The notes: a model not told the origin generated them from the sequence alone. A stretch of 64,000 nt of DNA from Ramlibacter ginsenosidimutans (GCF_016654015.1 NZ_JAEPWM010000010.1:145773-209772); one strand, 5' to 3'; counted from the stretch's first letter, positions 29,848 through 38,942 are shown. Translations and numbers: made by a program.

Positions 29848-31956
29848 TCACATTCCGAGAAGCCGCGGCAGGAACAGCGAGATCTCGGGCACGTAGGTGA
29901 TCAGCCCGAGGAACACCAGCATTGTCAGCAGCCACGGCCAGACGGCGACGGTGAGCTCGGTGATCCCCATCTTCGCGATGCCCGAGGCGACGTAGAGGTT
30001 CAGGCCCACCGGCGGGTGGCACATGCCGACTTCCATGTTCACCGTCATCAGGATGCCGAAGTGGATCGGGTCGATGCCCAGCTGGACCGCCACGGGGAAC
30101 AGGATGGGCGCCATGATCAGGATGATCGACGACGGCTCCATGACGTTGCCGGCCAGCAGCAGCATGACGTTGACGACCAGCAGGAAGCCCACCGCGCCGA
30201 GGCCGCGGTCCACCATCCAGGCGGCCATCGCCTGCGGGATCTGCTCGCTCGTCATGAGGAACGAGAACAGCACCGCGTTGGTGATGATGTACAGCAGCAT
30301 CGCGCTCATGTTCGCGGAGGTGAGCAGCACCCGCGGGACATCGGCGAGCCGCAGGTCCTTGTAGACGAACACGGCGATCAGGAACGCGTACACCGCGCTC
30401 ACGGCCGCCGCTTCGGTCGGCGTGAAGATGCCGGTGTAGATGCCGCCGATCACGATCACGATCAGCAGCAGTCCCCACATCGACTCGCGCCCCGCCCGCA
30501 CGCGCGCGGACCACGACGAGCGTTCCATGCGCGGATAGCCGAAACGCCAGGCGCGGTACCAGGTGGTGATGCCCAGCATCGTGGCGAGCACCACGCCGGG
30601 CACGATGCCCGCGATGAACAGCTTGCCCACCGAGGTGTTCGTGGACACCGAGAACAGCACCATGGCAATGGACGGCGGGATCAGGATGCCCAGGGCGCCC
30701 GAGGTCGTCACCACGCCGGCCCCGAAGCGCGGCGGATAGCCCTGCGCGACCATGGCGGGCATCAGCACCGAGCCGATCGCGACCACGGTGGCCGGGGACG
30801 AGCCGGACACTGCTGCGAACAGCGCGCACGCGAGCACGGCCGACAAGCCGAGGCCGCCGTGCCAGTGGCCCACCATCGACGTGGCGAAGTTGATCATCCG
30901 CCGCGCGACGCCGCCGTGCGTGAGGAAGTTGCCCGCCAGGATGAAGAACGGGATCGCCATGATCTCGAAGTTCTCGATCCCGGTGAACAGCTTCATCGCC
31001 ACCGAGTCGAGCGACACGTCCGACAGCATGAACATGAAGCTGAGGACGGTCAGGCCCAGCGCGATCGAGATCGGCATGCCGGTGAGCATCAGCGAGATCA
31101 GCAGCGCGAACACGATGAAGGAGCGCAAGCCGCCCCCGAGGTGCACGATGCCGTACTTGCCCATGAGCCCGAAGGCGAGCAGCGCGAACGGCAGCGCGAT
31201 CAGCGCCCACGACGAGATCCGGCCCTTGCCCGGCGCTCCGCGCGCCGGCGCGTCCGCCTGCACCGGCGGCGGCACGGCCTCGGCCTGCGCCTGCGACTCG
31301 TCCACGCCTTCGACATGCGCGCTGTCGTGCCGGGGCAGTCCGCCGGTGCGCCAGAAGTGCCAGGCCACCTGCAGGAAGCGGAAGCACATGAGCCCCGAGC
31401 CGAGCGGGATCGCGAGGTACACGAACCACATCGGCGCTTCCAGGTCGTTGGAGCGGCTGCCGGAATTCCACACGCCCGCGACGAAGTGGAGGCCGAAGTT
31501 GACGATGGTGGCGGTGAAGAAGGCCCCGGCGAGCAGGCCGAAGAGGATCACCTTCTTCGCCTTCGCCGGCTCCATCCGCATCACGAGCACGTCGACGCCC
31601 ACGTGGATGCCGGTGCGCACGCCATAGGCGGCGCCGAACTTCGCCATCCAGATGAACAGGTAGATGCACAGCTCCTGCGCCCAGGACAGGTCCCGGGCCG
31701 AGAGCCAGCCGAAGATGGCGCGGAACGGCGGCGCCGCCGCTGCGGCGCCGTGCGCCTCCAGCCACTTCGCGAAGTCGATCGACAGCCCCGTGCCGTAGCG
31801 GTGCACGACCGCCACGAACACGATGGCGGTCGCCACCGCGATGAGGCTGGCGATCAGCCACTCCTCGAGGTGGTCCAGGGCACTGGAGAAGAAGCGGCCC
31901 ACGCGGCCGCGGACGGCCGCCTCAGGCAGCGATGCCGGCGGATTTGAGGAGATCAT
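29848..31956 (-). CDS. TRAP transporter, fused DctQ-DctM permease
   Basis: This inner-membrane protein has 702 residues. The first about 210 residues look like a DctQ small subunit (four helices, FVAVVHRYGTGLSIDF, MRTGIHVGVDVLVMR-like segment). A hydrophilic linker (about 215-255) follows. The rest is a DctM large subunit (LMLTGMPISIALGLT, PFFILAGNFLTHGGVARR, GILIPPSIAMVLF, MEVGMCHPPVGLNLYV). It is a Na+- or H+-coupled carboxylate importer that uses the DctP protein encoded upstream, whose 3' end overlaps its start by 35 bases. The substrate is not determinable. Confidence 0.92.
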   Translation of the reverse strand: MISSNPPASLPEAAVRGRVGRFFSSALDHLEEWLIASLIAVATAIVFVAVVHRYGTGLSIDFAKWLEAHGAAAAAPPFRAIFGWLSARDLSWAQELCIYLFIWMAKFGAAYGVRTGIHVGVDVLVMRMEPAKAKKVILFGLLAGAFFTATIVNFGLHFVAGVWNSGSRSNDLEAPMWFVYLAIPLGSGLMCFRFLQVAWHFWRTGGLPRHDSAHVEGVDESQAQAEAVPPPVQADAPARGAPGKGRISSWALIALPFALLAFGLMGKYGIVHLGGGLRSFIVFALLISLMLTGMPISIALGLTVLSFMFMLSDVSLDSVAMKLFTGIENFEIMAIPFFILAGNFLTHGGVARRMINFATSMVGHWHGGLGLSAVLACALFAAVSGSSPATVVAIGSVLMPAMVAQGYPPRFGAGVVTTSGALGILIPPSIAMVLFSVSTNTSVGKLFIAGIVPGVVLATMLGITTWYRAWRFGYPRMERSSWSARVRAGRESMWGLLLIVIVIGGIYTGIFTPTEAAAVSAVYAFLIAVFVYKDLRLADVPRVLLTSANMSAMLLYIITNAVLFSFLMTSEQIPQAMAAWMVDRGLGAVGFLLVVNVMLLLAGNVMEPSSIILIMAPILFPVAVQLGIDPIHFGILMTVNMEVGMCHPPVGLNLYVASGIAKMGITELTVAVWPWLLTMLVFLGLITYVPEISLFLPRLLGM

Positions 31957-32926
31957 CCACCACCTTCTTGTTGCCCACGCGCGTTTCGGCCTCCTTGTAC
32001 ACGGGCTTCAAGGCCTCGATCCAGGCCTGGCGCTGCTGCGGCGTCAGCACATGCAGCGTGGTCTTGCCGCTCGCCTTGATCTTCTCCAGCGCATCGACGT
32101 TCTCCGACTTGGCGATGGAGTTGGTGTAGTCGGTGGATTCGTCCACGGCCTTGTCCAGCTGGCCGCGGATGTCGGCCGGGAGGCCGTTCCAGAACTTGCT
32201 GTTGGTGATCAGCGCGTACTGCAGGTGCGCGTGCTGCGAGTTGGTGATGTGCTTCTGCACTTCGTAGAACTTCTGCGTCCAGTAGTTGGAGGGCGTGTTC
32301 TCGCAGCCGTCCACCACGCCCGTCTGCAGCGCCTGGTACACCTCCGAGAAGGCCATGATCTGCGGGATGGCGCCGAAGCGGCGGAAGTACAGGTCGGCGA
32401 TCTTGGAGCCGGAGATGCGGATCTTCAGGCCCTGGAAGTCGGCGGGCAGCAGCAGCGGCTTGTTGGCCGACACCATGTGGAAGCCGTTGTCCCAGTAGGC
32501 CAGGCCGGTGATGCCCTTGGCCTCCAGGCGCTTGAGCAGGTCCTTGCCGATCGGGCCCTTCGCGACCTTGTTGTAGCCCTCCTCGCCGTTGAAGATGAAG
32601 GGCAGGTCGAGCGCCTCGAATTCCGGCACGCCGATCGGCCGGAACTTCGCGGTGGACGGCGCGAGCATCTGCACCGAGCCGCTGTTCAGGGCATCGAGCT
32701 CCTCCTTGTCCTTGTAGAGCGTGGAGTTGGGATACACCTCCACCTTCACCTTGCCGCCGGTGTACTTCTCGGCGAGCTCCTTGAACTTCAGCGCCCCCTT
32801 GCCCTTGGGCGTGTCGTTGGCCACCACGTGGCTGAACTTGATGACGACGGGTTGCTGTGCGAAGCTGAAGCGGGTGCCCGCGATGGCGGCGGTGCCCAGG
32901 GCGGTCAGGGCGGTGCGACGTTTCAT
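31922..32926 (-). CDS. TRAP transporter substrate-binding protein (DctP)
   Basis: This periplasmic solute receptor has 334 residues. A signal peptide with twin arginines opens it (MKRRTALTALGTAAIAG). The mature part has the DctP landmarks VIKFSHVVANDTPKGKGALKFKELAEKYTGG and RISGSKIADLYFRRFGAIPQIMAFSEVYQALQTGVVDGCENTPSN; the Arg of RISGS is the usual carboxylate-contacting residue. ATG 32926 is chosen for its AAGGAGAT ribosome site; an upstream start at 32953 adds nine odd residues. Its gene precedes the permease in the operon. Confidence 0.92.
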   Translation of the reverse strand: MKRRTALTALGTAAIAGTRFSFAQQPVVIKFSHVVANDTPKGKGALKFKELAEKYTGGKVKVEVYPNSTLYKDKEELDALNSGSVQMLAPSTAKFRPIGVPEFEALDLPFIFNGEEGYNKVAKGPIGKDLLKRLEAKGITGLAYWDNGFHMVSANKPLLLPADFQGLKIRISGSKIADLYFRRFGAIPQIMAFSEVYQALQTGVVDGCENTPSNYWTQKFYEVQKHITNSQHAHLQYALITNSKFWNGLPADIRGQLDKAVDESTDYTNSIAKSENVDALEKIKASGKTTLHVLTPQQRQAWIEALKPVYKEAETRVGNKKVVDDLLKSAGIAA

Positions 32927-33139
32927 CGTGATCTCCTTGTTGTGGACTGGCAAGACACGGGAACGCCCGGCCGGGCCGACGCGCGGCGGGTATGCGCATT
33001 CTCACGAGTGCGCGCTGCCGCACGGTGCGGGTTAACGCGAGGGCCAGCTTGCGGGCGGCCGATACATGCGCACAAATGCGGGTTCCCCCTAGGAGCCCGC
33101 GCGGCGCCGGCGCGACTTCCAGCTGCCAGCCGCGCCCCC

Positions 33140-33168
33140 CTTGAAAGCGCGGCCGCCCGGCCCTACCT
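33140..33168 (+). promoter_or_regulatory. Possible sigma-32 heat-shock promoter for the Hsp20 pair
   Basis: A perfect -35 element CTTGAAA is at 33140-33146. Fourteen bases later CCCTACCT (33161-33168) resembles the CCCCATNT -10 element at five of the seven specified positions. Transcription would start about 25-30 bases before the Hsp20 start codon. The context of two small heat-shock genes supports it. Confidence 0.55.
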
Positions 33169-33202
33169 CGGGATCGCCGATAGGCCTCACAGGAGAAAGC
33201 AC

Positions 33203-33646
33203 ATGAGTCCCATGTTCCGATCCTCCGCGGACCTGTTCGCGGAGCTCAACCGCATGCAGTCCCTGCTGGACCAGGTGTTCCCCACCGCGACCTCCAGCAT
33301 CCGGGCGGCCGCAGGTGCCGGCTTCCCGGTCCTCAACGTCGGCGCGACGCCCACCGCCATCGAGGTGCAGGCCCTCGCCCCCGGCCTGGACAGCGACAAG
33401 CTGGAGATCACCGTCGACCGCGGCCTGCTGGTCATCGCCGGCGAGCGCAAGTCGCAGCTGCCGCCGGCCGGTGAACGCACCAGCGTCTATGCCAACGAGC
33501 GCTTCAGCGGGCCGTTCCGCCGCGTCGTCAGCCTGCCCGAGGACGCCGACGCCGGCCGCGTGAATGCGAGCTATCGCGACGGAGTGCTGCGCATCAGCGT
33601 GGCCCGGCGCGAGTCGTCGCTGCCCCGCCGCATCGAAGTGAACTGA
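33203..33646 (+). CDS. Hsp20/alpha-crystallin family small heat-shock protein
   Basis: This chaperone holdase has 147 residues. The alpha-crystallin domain spans about residues 45-140 (FPVLNVGATPTAIEVQALAPGLDSDKLEITVDRGLLVIAGERK), with the RFSGPFRRVVSLPEDAD strand and the YRDGVLRISVARRE C-terminal strand. The N-terminus MSPMFRSSADLFAELNRMQ is short. An AGGAGA ribosome site precedes ATG 33203. It lies 13 bases ahead of a second Hsp20 gene, a common tandem arrangement for heat-induced or phage-shock-type sHSPs that co-assemble. Confidence 0.93.
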   Translation: MSPMFRSSADLFAELNRMQSLLDQVFPTATSSIRAAAGAGFPVLNVGATPTAIEVQALAPGLDSDKLEITVDRGLLVIAGERKSQLPPAGERTSVYANERFSGPFRRVVSLPEDADAGRVNASYRDGVLRISVARRESSLPRRIEVN

Positions 33647-33659
33647 AGGAGACCGTGCC

Positions 33660-34076
33660 ATGGACCAGAACGCGATGCAGACCACTTCGACGTCCGCCAC
33701 CGCCCGGCCCGACAGCGGGGCGCAAGGGCAACAACAGCAGCAGCAACGCTATGTCGTGCCGCCCGTGGACGTGTTCGAGACCGAGGCCGCGATCACCCTG
33801 CTGGCCGACCTGCCCGGCGTGCGCCGGGACCAGTTGCAAGTCCGCGTCGATGGGGACAACCTGGTGCTGGAAGCGGTGGCGGACACCGCCGGCCCGGAGC
33901 AGATGGAGCTGGTGTACGGCGAGCTGCAGTGCCCGGCCTTCCGGCGCCAGTTCACGCTGAGCCGCGAGCTGGACGCCGCGCGCATCGAGGCCCAGCTGCG
34001 CGACGGCGTGCTGCGCCTGACGATCCCGAAAGCCGAGGAGGCCCGGCCGCGCCGCATCCAGGTGCAGGCGGGTTGA
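33660..34076 (+). CDS. Hsp20/alpha-crystallin family protein, second copy
   Basis: This second small heat-shock protein has 138 residues. Its N-terminal stretch is polar and includes a short Gln run (GAQGQQQQQQR). The crystallin domain is VPPVDVFETEAAITLLADLPGVRRDQLQVRVDGDNLVLEA, and LRDGVLRLTIPKAEEARPRRIQV is the last strand pair. GGAG precedes ATG 33660. It is 13 bases after the first copy, and the two diverge enough that they are probably different paralogues rather than a recent duplication. Its partner may be the first copy. Confidence 0.92.
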   Translation: MDQNAMQTTSTSATARPDSGAQGQQQQQQRYVVPPVDVFETEAAITLLADLPGVRRDQLQVRVDGDNLVLEAVADTAGPEQMELVYGELQCPAFRRQFTLSRELDAARIEAQLRDGVLRLTIPKAEEARPRRIQVQAG

Positions 34077-34149
34077 GCGCTCCTCGCAGCCCGCATGCGT
34101 TGTGGGCACAATGGCCGCAGCGGCAGCCGCGGCCGCGCGAGGAGGCTCG

Positions 34150-34542
34150 TTGTCGTTCAAGGCATTCGTCGTCGAAGACCAGCCCGGGATCCGTGCGGGC
34201 CTGATCGACGCGCTCTCCGAGATCAGCGGCGTCACGACCGTGGGCTGGGCGGCCAACGAGCGCGACGCGCTCGCCTGGCTGCGCGAGCCGGCGAACGCCT
34301 GGGACATCGCGATTGTGGATCTCGTGCTGGAGCCGGGCGGCGGCAGCGGCTATGGCGTGCTGAAGGCGCTGGACCAGCGCGGACCCACCCGCAAGGTGGT
34401 CGTGCTCACCGCCACGGCGGAGCCGGCCGTGCGCCGCCAGTGCGAGAGCCTGGGCGCCGACGGCGTGTTCGACAAGGCGATGGAGACCGACGCGATGCTG
34501 GACTACTGCAGCAAGCTCGCGCGAGCCGCCGGCGGCCACTGA
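34150..34542 (+). CDS. Receiver-only response regulator
   Basis: This REC domain protein has 130 residues, with the acidic pocket VVEDQPG, phosphoacceptor Asp in IVDLVLEPGG, Thr in VVVLTATAE and Lys in GVFDKAME. There is no output domain, so it would act by binding a partner or as a phosphate sink. TTG 34150 is preferred since AGGAGG lies just upstream and MSFKAFVVEDQPG is the typical start; alternatives at 34102 and 34111 would prepend an Ala-rich stretch. Spacing to the ribosome site is short. No cognate kinase gene lies in the immediate vicinity. Confidence 0.82.
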   Translation: MSFKAFVVEDQPGIRAGLIDALSEISGVTTVGWAANERDALAWLREPANAWDIAIVDLVLEPGGGSGYGVLKALDQRGPTRKVVVLTATAEPAVRRQCESLGADGVFDKAMETDAMLDYCSKLARAAGGH

Positions 34543-34555
34543 GCGCCGCGCGCGC

Positions 34556-35215
34556 TCAGGCGGTGGCCTGCTCCGCCAGCTGGCGCAAGGCCTGCTCGAA
34601 CATCTCCGGCGGCTGGCCGCCCTGGATCAGGTGGCGGTTGTTGATGATCACCGAGGGCACGGCGTGGATGCCCAGGCCCTGGAAGTGCTCCTCCTGGGCG
34701 CGCACCTCGTCGGCGTAGCGGCCGCTGGCCAGCACGTCTGCGGCCTCCTGGCGGTCCAGGCCCACCGATGCGGCCACCTCGGCCAGCACCGCCGGGTCGG
34801 CCACGTTGCGCGCCTCGCCGTGATACGCCTTCAGCAGCGCCATCTTCAGGTCGCGCTGCTGCTGCGCACCCTGCTCGCCGGCCCAGTACAGCAGCCGGTG
34901 CGCATCGAAGGTGTTCCACACGCGTCCGCGGCCTTCCTTGCGGAACTGGAAGCCGACGGCAGCGCCGCGCTGCGCGATGTTCTCGCGGTTCTTGGCCTGC
35001 TGCTCGGGCGTCGCGCCGTACTTCTGCGCGATGTGCTCGGTCACGTCCTGGCCTTCGGGGCCCATCTGCGGATTGAGCTCGAACGGCTGGAAGTGCAGGT
35101 CGACGGCCACCTCGCCGTCCAGCTTGCGCAACGCCTGCTCGAGCGAGGCCAGTCCGACGGCGCACCAGGGGCACGCGACGTCGGAAACGAAGTCGATGTG
35201 GAGGGGCTGGGTCAT
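34556..35215 (-). CDS. DsbA family oxidoreductase, FrnE-like
   Basis: The protein has 219 residues with the thioredoxin-fold active site SDVACPWCAVG (Cys15, Cys18) at the N-terminus. It is the FrnE/polyketide-type DsbA, with the helical insertion (LHFQPFELNPQMGPEGQDV) and cis-Pro loop AVPSVIINN. There is no signal peptide, so it acts in the cytosol. Relatives are implicated in oxidative-stress disulfide exchange. It is convergent with the receiver gene and followed upstream by a repeat region. Confidence 0.9.
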   Translation of the reverse strand: MTQPLHIDFVSDVACPWCAVGLASLEQALRKLDGEVAVDLHFQPFELNPQMGPEGQDVTEHIAQKYGATPEQQAKNRENIAQRGAAVGFQFRKEGRGRVWNTFDAHRLLYWAGEQGAQQQRDLKMALLKAYHGEARNVADPAVLAEVAASVGLDRQEAADVLASGRYADEVRAQEEHFQGLGIHAVPSVIINNRHLIQGGQPPEMFEQALRQLAEQATA

Positions 35216-35263
35216 GGTGCCATTGTGCTCATTCTTTGAAGCCGCCGTGGAACACTGGCGATT

Positions 35264-35373
35264 GAACGCAGAGGACGCAGAGGTTTCGCAGAGAACGCAG
35301 AGAACGCAGAGAAGACATCCTTGAATTGGAGGTCCTTCTGCGTCCTCTGCGTAGCCTTTGCGTCCTCTGCGTA
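35264..35373. repeat. Long inverted repeat of CGCAGAGG units (copy 3)
   Basis: The left arm (35264-35312) holds repeated GAACGCAGAG/GACGCAGAGG/AACGCAGAG units, and the right arm (35335-35373) is complementary (CTGCGTCCTCTGCG, CTTTGCGTCCTCTGCG). It fills most of the 201-base gap between the FrnE and SDR genes, which are both on the minus strand. Confidence 0.88.
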
Positions 35374-35416
35374 CCTCTGGCTGGTTCTGCCGCGGGGCCG
35401 CTAACGCCCTCGGACG

Positions 35417-36421
35417 TCAGCTCCCCACCGACCCCGTCACCGGCAGCACGATGCCCGTGATGTAGCTGGAGCACACGGGCGAGGCCAGGAAGACGTAGGC
35501 GGGGGACAGTTCTTCCGGTTGCGCGGGGCGCTTGAAGTCGGTCCGCTTGCCGAATTCGACGATTTCCTTGCTGCTCTGGTCCGCCGGGTTGAGCGGCGTC
35601 CACACCGGGCCGGGCGCCACCGCGTTCACGCGGATGCCCTTTTCCAGCACGGCCGCGGCCAGCGACATCGTGAACGCATGGATCGCGCCCTTCGTGGCGG
35701 AGTAATCCAGCAGCTTCGCGCTGCCCTGCAGGCCCGTGACCGAGCCGGTGTTCACGATGCTGGAGCCCGGCTTCAGGTGCGGCAGCGCGGCGCGTGCCAT
35801 GCGGATGTAGCCCATGATGTTGGTGCTGAAGGTCTCCATCATCCGTTCCTCGGTGATGTCCTCCAGCGAATGCGCGTGCTCCTGGAACGCGGCGTTGTTC
35901 ACCAGGATGTCGAGCTTCTGGAACTCCTTCACCGTCTGCTCCACCGCCTGGTTGCAGAAGGCGGGGTCCTTCACGTCGCCGGCGATCAGCAGGCACTTGC
36001 GCCCTTCCTGCTCGACGCAGCGTTTCGTCTCCTGCGCGTCCTCGTGCGAGGTGAGATAGACGATCGCGACGTCGGCGCCTTCGCGGGCATACAGCACCGC
36101 GACGGCGCGGCCGATGCCGGAGTCGCCGCCCGTGATCAGCGCCGTCATGCCTTCGAGCTTGCCGCTGCCCTTGTAGTCGGGCGCCATGAACTGCGGCTTG
36201 AGCTCCATGTCCGCTTCCTGCCCGGGCTTTTGCAGGTGTTGCGAGGGGAAATCGCTGGGATACGGCCGCTTCGAGGTCTGCGGCGGCCCCTTGGCCTGCC
36301 CGCCCCCTTCCCTGGGCTCCTTGCGGTCCTGCTCGCGCTGGATCTCGCGCTGCTTCTCGGCCGTGGCATCGCCCTGCGCGTTGCGCTGCGCGTTGTCCTT
36401 GGCTTGGGGTTTCCGGTCCAT
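35417..36421 (-). CDS. SDR family oxidoreductase with N-terminal extension (YghA-like)
   Basis: The product has 334 residues. The first about 85 residues are polar and charged (AEKQREIQREQDRKEPREG...), followed by a classical SDR domain with TGGDSGIG at 97-104 and Tyr240/Lys244 (YSATKGA). This long N-terminal form matches the YghA/general-stress type SDRs. Family members reduce aldehydes or ketones, possibly in stress defence. ATG 36421 is preferred over one six codons earlier because AGGAGG lies at a good distance. The substrate is unknown. Confidence 0.9.
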   Translation of the reverse strand: MDRKPQAKDNAQRNAQGDATAEKQREIQREQDRKEPREGGGQAKGPPQTSKRPYPSDFPSQHLQKPGQEADMELKPQFMAPDYKGSGKLEGMTALITGGDSGIGRAVAVLYAREGADVAIVYLTSHEDAQETKRCVEQEGRKCLLIAGDVKDPAFCNQAVEQTVKEFQKLDILVNNAAFQEHAHSLEDITEERMMETFSTNIMGYIRMARAALPHLKPGSSIVNTGSVTGLQGSAKLLDYSATKGAIHAFTMSLAAAVLEKGIRVNAVAPGPVWTPLNPADQSSKEIVEFGKRTDFKRPAQPEELSPAYVFLASPVCSSYITGIVLPVTGSVGS

Positions 36422-36559
36422 CGAGGCCTCCTGTGGCAAACCTCCATGCTGCGGCGCGTGCGTGCGCTCGGCCCGCGGACAAGCGCGGTGCGGGCCGTCG
36501 GAGCGGGCCTACAGGTGCCCCGACCGGGTGAGCAGCTCGCTGCCGAATCCGCCTGCGGG

Positions 36560-36994
36560 TCAGCCGCGGATGCTGTCGCGCACGAGCCGCCGATGCTCCG
36601 CCACGACGGCGTACGCCTGCCGCTCGAAATGGTTCTCGCGGTAGGGATGCCGTCCACGTAGCAGTTGCAGCAGGCTGGACAGCAGGTAGGCGGGCAGGAA
36701 GAAGGGACCCCAGCGCTCGTACTGCCGCACGTGCACGTGCTCGTGCAGGCGCAACTGCGCCAGCGCCGAGCGGTCGATCGCAAGGATCACGTGGCCCAGG
36801 GTCATGGCCGCGAAGCCCAGGGTGGGCGGCAGCTTCGCGAGCGTGCGGCCGATGAGACCGCCGCTGACCTCGACGACGCCGTCATGCCGCTGCATGCGCG
36901 CGCCGAACAGCACGGCGCAGCCGCCCAGCAGCAGGCCCAGGACCGTGTAGGGTCCCGCCCAGAGGTAGCGCAACAGCCGGCCAGACTTGCCCAT
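36560..36994 (-). CDS. Small membrane protein with an HExxH motif
   Basis: This 144-residue protein has a hydrophobic N-terminal segment (YLWAGPYTVLGLLLGGCAVLFG) and another hydrophobic stretch near residue 105. Between them lies HEHVHVRQYERWGPFF, which contains an HExxH pattern as in zinc metallopeptidases. No peptidase family is recognised with confidence. Gly-rich ends surround it. ATG 36994 gives MGKSGRLLRYL, a plausible membrane start; longer starts at 37021 and 37111 are in frame. Its gene lies between an SDR and aroC on the same strand. Function is unknown. Confidence 0.7.
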   Translation of the reverse strand: MGKSGRLLRYLWAGPYTVLGLLLGGCAVLFGARMQRHDGVVEVSGGLIGRTLAKLPPTLGFAAMTLGHVILAIDRSALAQLRLHEHVHVRQYERWGPFFLPAYLLSSLLQLLRGRHPYRENHFERQAYAVVAEHRRLVRDSIRG

Positions 36995-37082
36995 GGTGCG
37001 ATTGTGCGTGGCCCGCGCCATTCCTGCATGAGGCTGCTGCGCGAAGGCGCGTCGGACGGGACGCAGCCACCCGCTCGCGCGC

Positions 37083-38180
37083 TCAGGCGGCCGAACCGGG
37101 GATGGGTGCAAGCGGGCTGGCCACGTCGCCGCACTGCGCGCGGTGGCGCAGGGCGAGGTCCATGACGACCAGGGCCAGCATGGCTTCGGCGATGGGCGTG
37201 GCCCGGATGCCTACGCACGGGTCGTGGCGCCCCTTGGTGATCACCTGGGTCGCCTCGCCGTCCACGTCGATCGTGTCGCGCGGGGTGAGGATGGAGCTGG
37301 TGGGCTTGATCGCGATCGACACCTCCAGGTCCTGGCCGGTGCTGATGCCGCCCAGCACGCCGCCGGCGTTGTTCGTCGCGAAGCCCTGGGGCGTGAGCGA
37401 ATCGCCGTGCGTGGAGCCGTGCTGCGCCACGCTGGCAAAGCCGGCGCCGATCTCCACGCCCTTGACGGCGTTGATGCCCATCATCGCGTAGGCGATCTCG
37501 GCATCGAGCTTGTCGAACAGCGGCTGCCCCAGTCCCACCGGCATGCCGCTGGCCGTCACGCGCAGGCGCGCGCCGCAGGAGTCACCCGACTTGCGCAAGC
37601 CATCGAGGTAGCTCTCCAGCGCCGACACGTCGGCGACCGGCGCGAAGAAGGGATTGTTCGGCACGTGCTCCCAGCTCTCGAAGGGAATGCGGATCTCGCC
37701 GATCTCCTGCATGCAGCCGCGGAAGGTGGTGCCGTGCTTGAGCGCCAGCCACTTCTTCGCGACGGCGCCCGCGGCCACCATGGGCGCGGTCAGGCGCGCG
37801 GAGGAGCGGCCGCCGCCGCGGGGATCGCGCAGGCCGTACTTCTCGAAGTAGGTGTAGTCGGCGTGGCCGGGCCGGAACTTGCGGGCGATCTCGGAGTAGT
37901 CCTTGCTGCGCTGGTCCGTGTTGCGGATCAACAGGCAGATCGGCGTGCCGGTGGTGCGCCCTTCGAACACGCCGGAGAGGATCTCCACCTTGTCCTCTTC
38001 CTGCCGCTGCGTCACGTAGCGGCTGGTCCCGGGACGGCGCCGATCGAGATCCGGCTGGATGTCGCCCTCGGACAGCTCCATCCCCGGCGGACACCCATCG
38101 ATCACGCACCCGATGGCCGGCCCGTGCGATTCGCCGAAATTGGTGACGGCAAACAGCTTGCCGAAGGTATTGCCGCTCAT
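37083..38180 (-). CDS. aroC: Chorismate synthase
   Basis: This is a 365-residue FMN-dependent enzyme that eliminates phosphate from EPSP to form chorismate, the last step of the shikimate pathway. Signatures are [62 protein letters not shown] and [15 protein letters not shown]. The C-terminus keeps the [17 protein letters not shown] segment. It is monocistronic or the first of a run leading to the HExxH protein gene. Length and motifs are all standard. Confidence 0.96.
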   Translation of the reverse strand: MSGNTFGKLFAVTNFGESHGPAIGCVIDGCPPGMELSEGDIQPDLDRRRPGTSRYVTQRQEEDKVEILSGVFEGRTTGTPICLLIRNTDQRSKDYSEIARKFRPGHADYTYFEKYGLRDPRGGGRSSARLTAPMVAAGAVAKKWLALKHGTTFRGCMQEIGEIRIPFESWEHVPNNPFFAPVADVSALESYLDGLRKSGDSCGARLRVTASGMPVGLGQPLFDKLDAEIAYAMMGINAVKGVEIGAGFASVAQHGSTHGDSLTPQGFATNNAGGVLGGISTGQDLEVSIAIKPTSSILTPRDTIDVDGEATQVITKGRHDPCVGIRATPIAEAMLALVVMDLALRHRAQCGDVASPLAPIPGSAA

Positions 38181-38248
38181 GGGCCCGGATTATCCGTGCT
38201 TTCCATTTCGAGCCTCAGGCTCGAGCGAAGAGGGTCAAAGGCGGGCAA

Positions 38249-38354
38249 CCGGACGCAGAGGGCGCAGAGGTTTCGCAGAAGACGCAAAAGAACATCCAAT
38301 TGAAAATGGAAGTCCTTCTGCGTTCTTTCGCTCTTTTGCGGCCTCTGCGTCCGG
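38249..38354. repeat. Long inverted repeat of CGCAGAGG units (copy 4)
   Basis: Outer arms CCGGACGC (38249-38256) and GCGTCCGG (38347-38354) enclose CGCAGAGG-type units, a TTTCGCAGAAGACGCAAAAGAA segment and its partial complement. It sits between the CBS protein gene and aroC. Confidence 0.88.
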
Positions 38355-38382
38355 CCGTCCGACCCCGCCCCCGCTCCCGCCT

Positions 38383-38847
38383 TTAAAGCTGCGCGGTCGG
38401 CTGCGAATCTTCCGACGCCGGCCAGTCGCGGATGTAGGCCTTGAGCATGCGGTTCTCGAAGTTCTGGCTGTCCACCACCGCCCGCGCAACGTCGTAGAAG
38501 CTGATGACGCCCATCAGCATTCGCTTGTCCATCACCGGCATGTAGCGCGCATGGCGCTCCAGCATCATCCGGCGCACCTCGTCCAGTTCCGTTTCGAGCG
38601 TGCACGTGAGCGGGTGGTCGTCCATCGCCGTGCGCACGACCGTGTCGCCCACCACATGCTTGTTGGCGACGATGCACTGGATCACCTCGCGGAAGGTGAG
38701 CATGCCCACCAGGTCGCCGTGGTCCATGACGACCAGCGAGCCGATGTCCTTCTCCGCCATGAGCTCGATGGCGCGCGCCAGGGGCTCTTCGGGGGTGGCC
38801 GTGTACAGGGTATTGCCCTTCACGCGCAGGATGTCGCTGACCTTCAT
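38383..38847 (-). CDS. CBS-domain protein
   Basis: This 154-residue protein consists of a pair of CBS motifs (about residues 5-60 and 72-130), for example MKVSDILRVKGNTLYTATPEEPLARAIELMAEKDIGSLVVMDHGDLVGMLT. CBS pairs bind adenine nucleotides such as AMP, ATP or SAM and regulate partner enzymes or channels. There is no other domain, so it acts as a stand-alone sensor. It is divergent from the O-acetylhomoserine sulfhydrylase gene across 95 bases. The ligand and partner are unknown. Confidence 0.88.
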   Translation of the reverse strand: MKVSDILRVKGNTLYTATPEEPLARAIELMAEKDIGSLVVMDHGDLVGMLTFREVIQCIVANKHVVGDTVVRTAMDDHPLTCTLETELDEVRRMMLERHARYMPVMDKRMLMGVISFYDVARAVVDSQNFENRMLKAYIRDWPASEDSQPTAQL

Positions 38848-38942
38848 GCCTGTCTCCTTGATCCGGCCGGATTTTCCCCGGGTCGGTCCGGAACAATATA
38901 GCCCACAATCCCGCCGAGTACCACAGGAGAGGCAAGCCGCCC

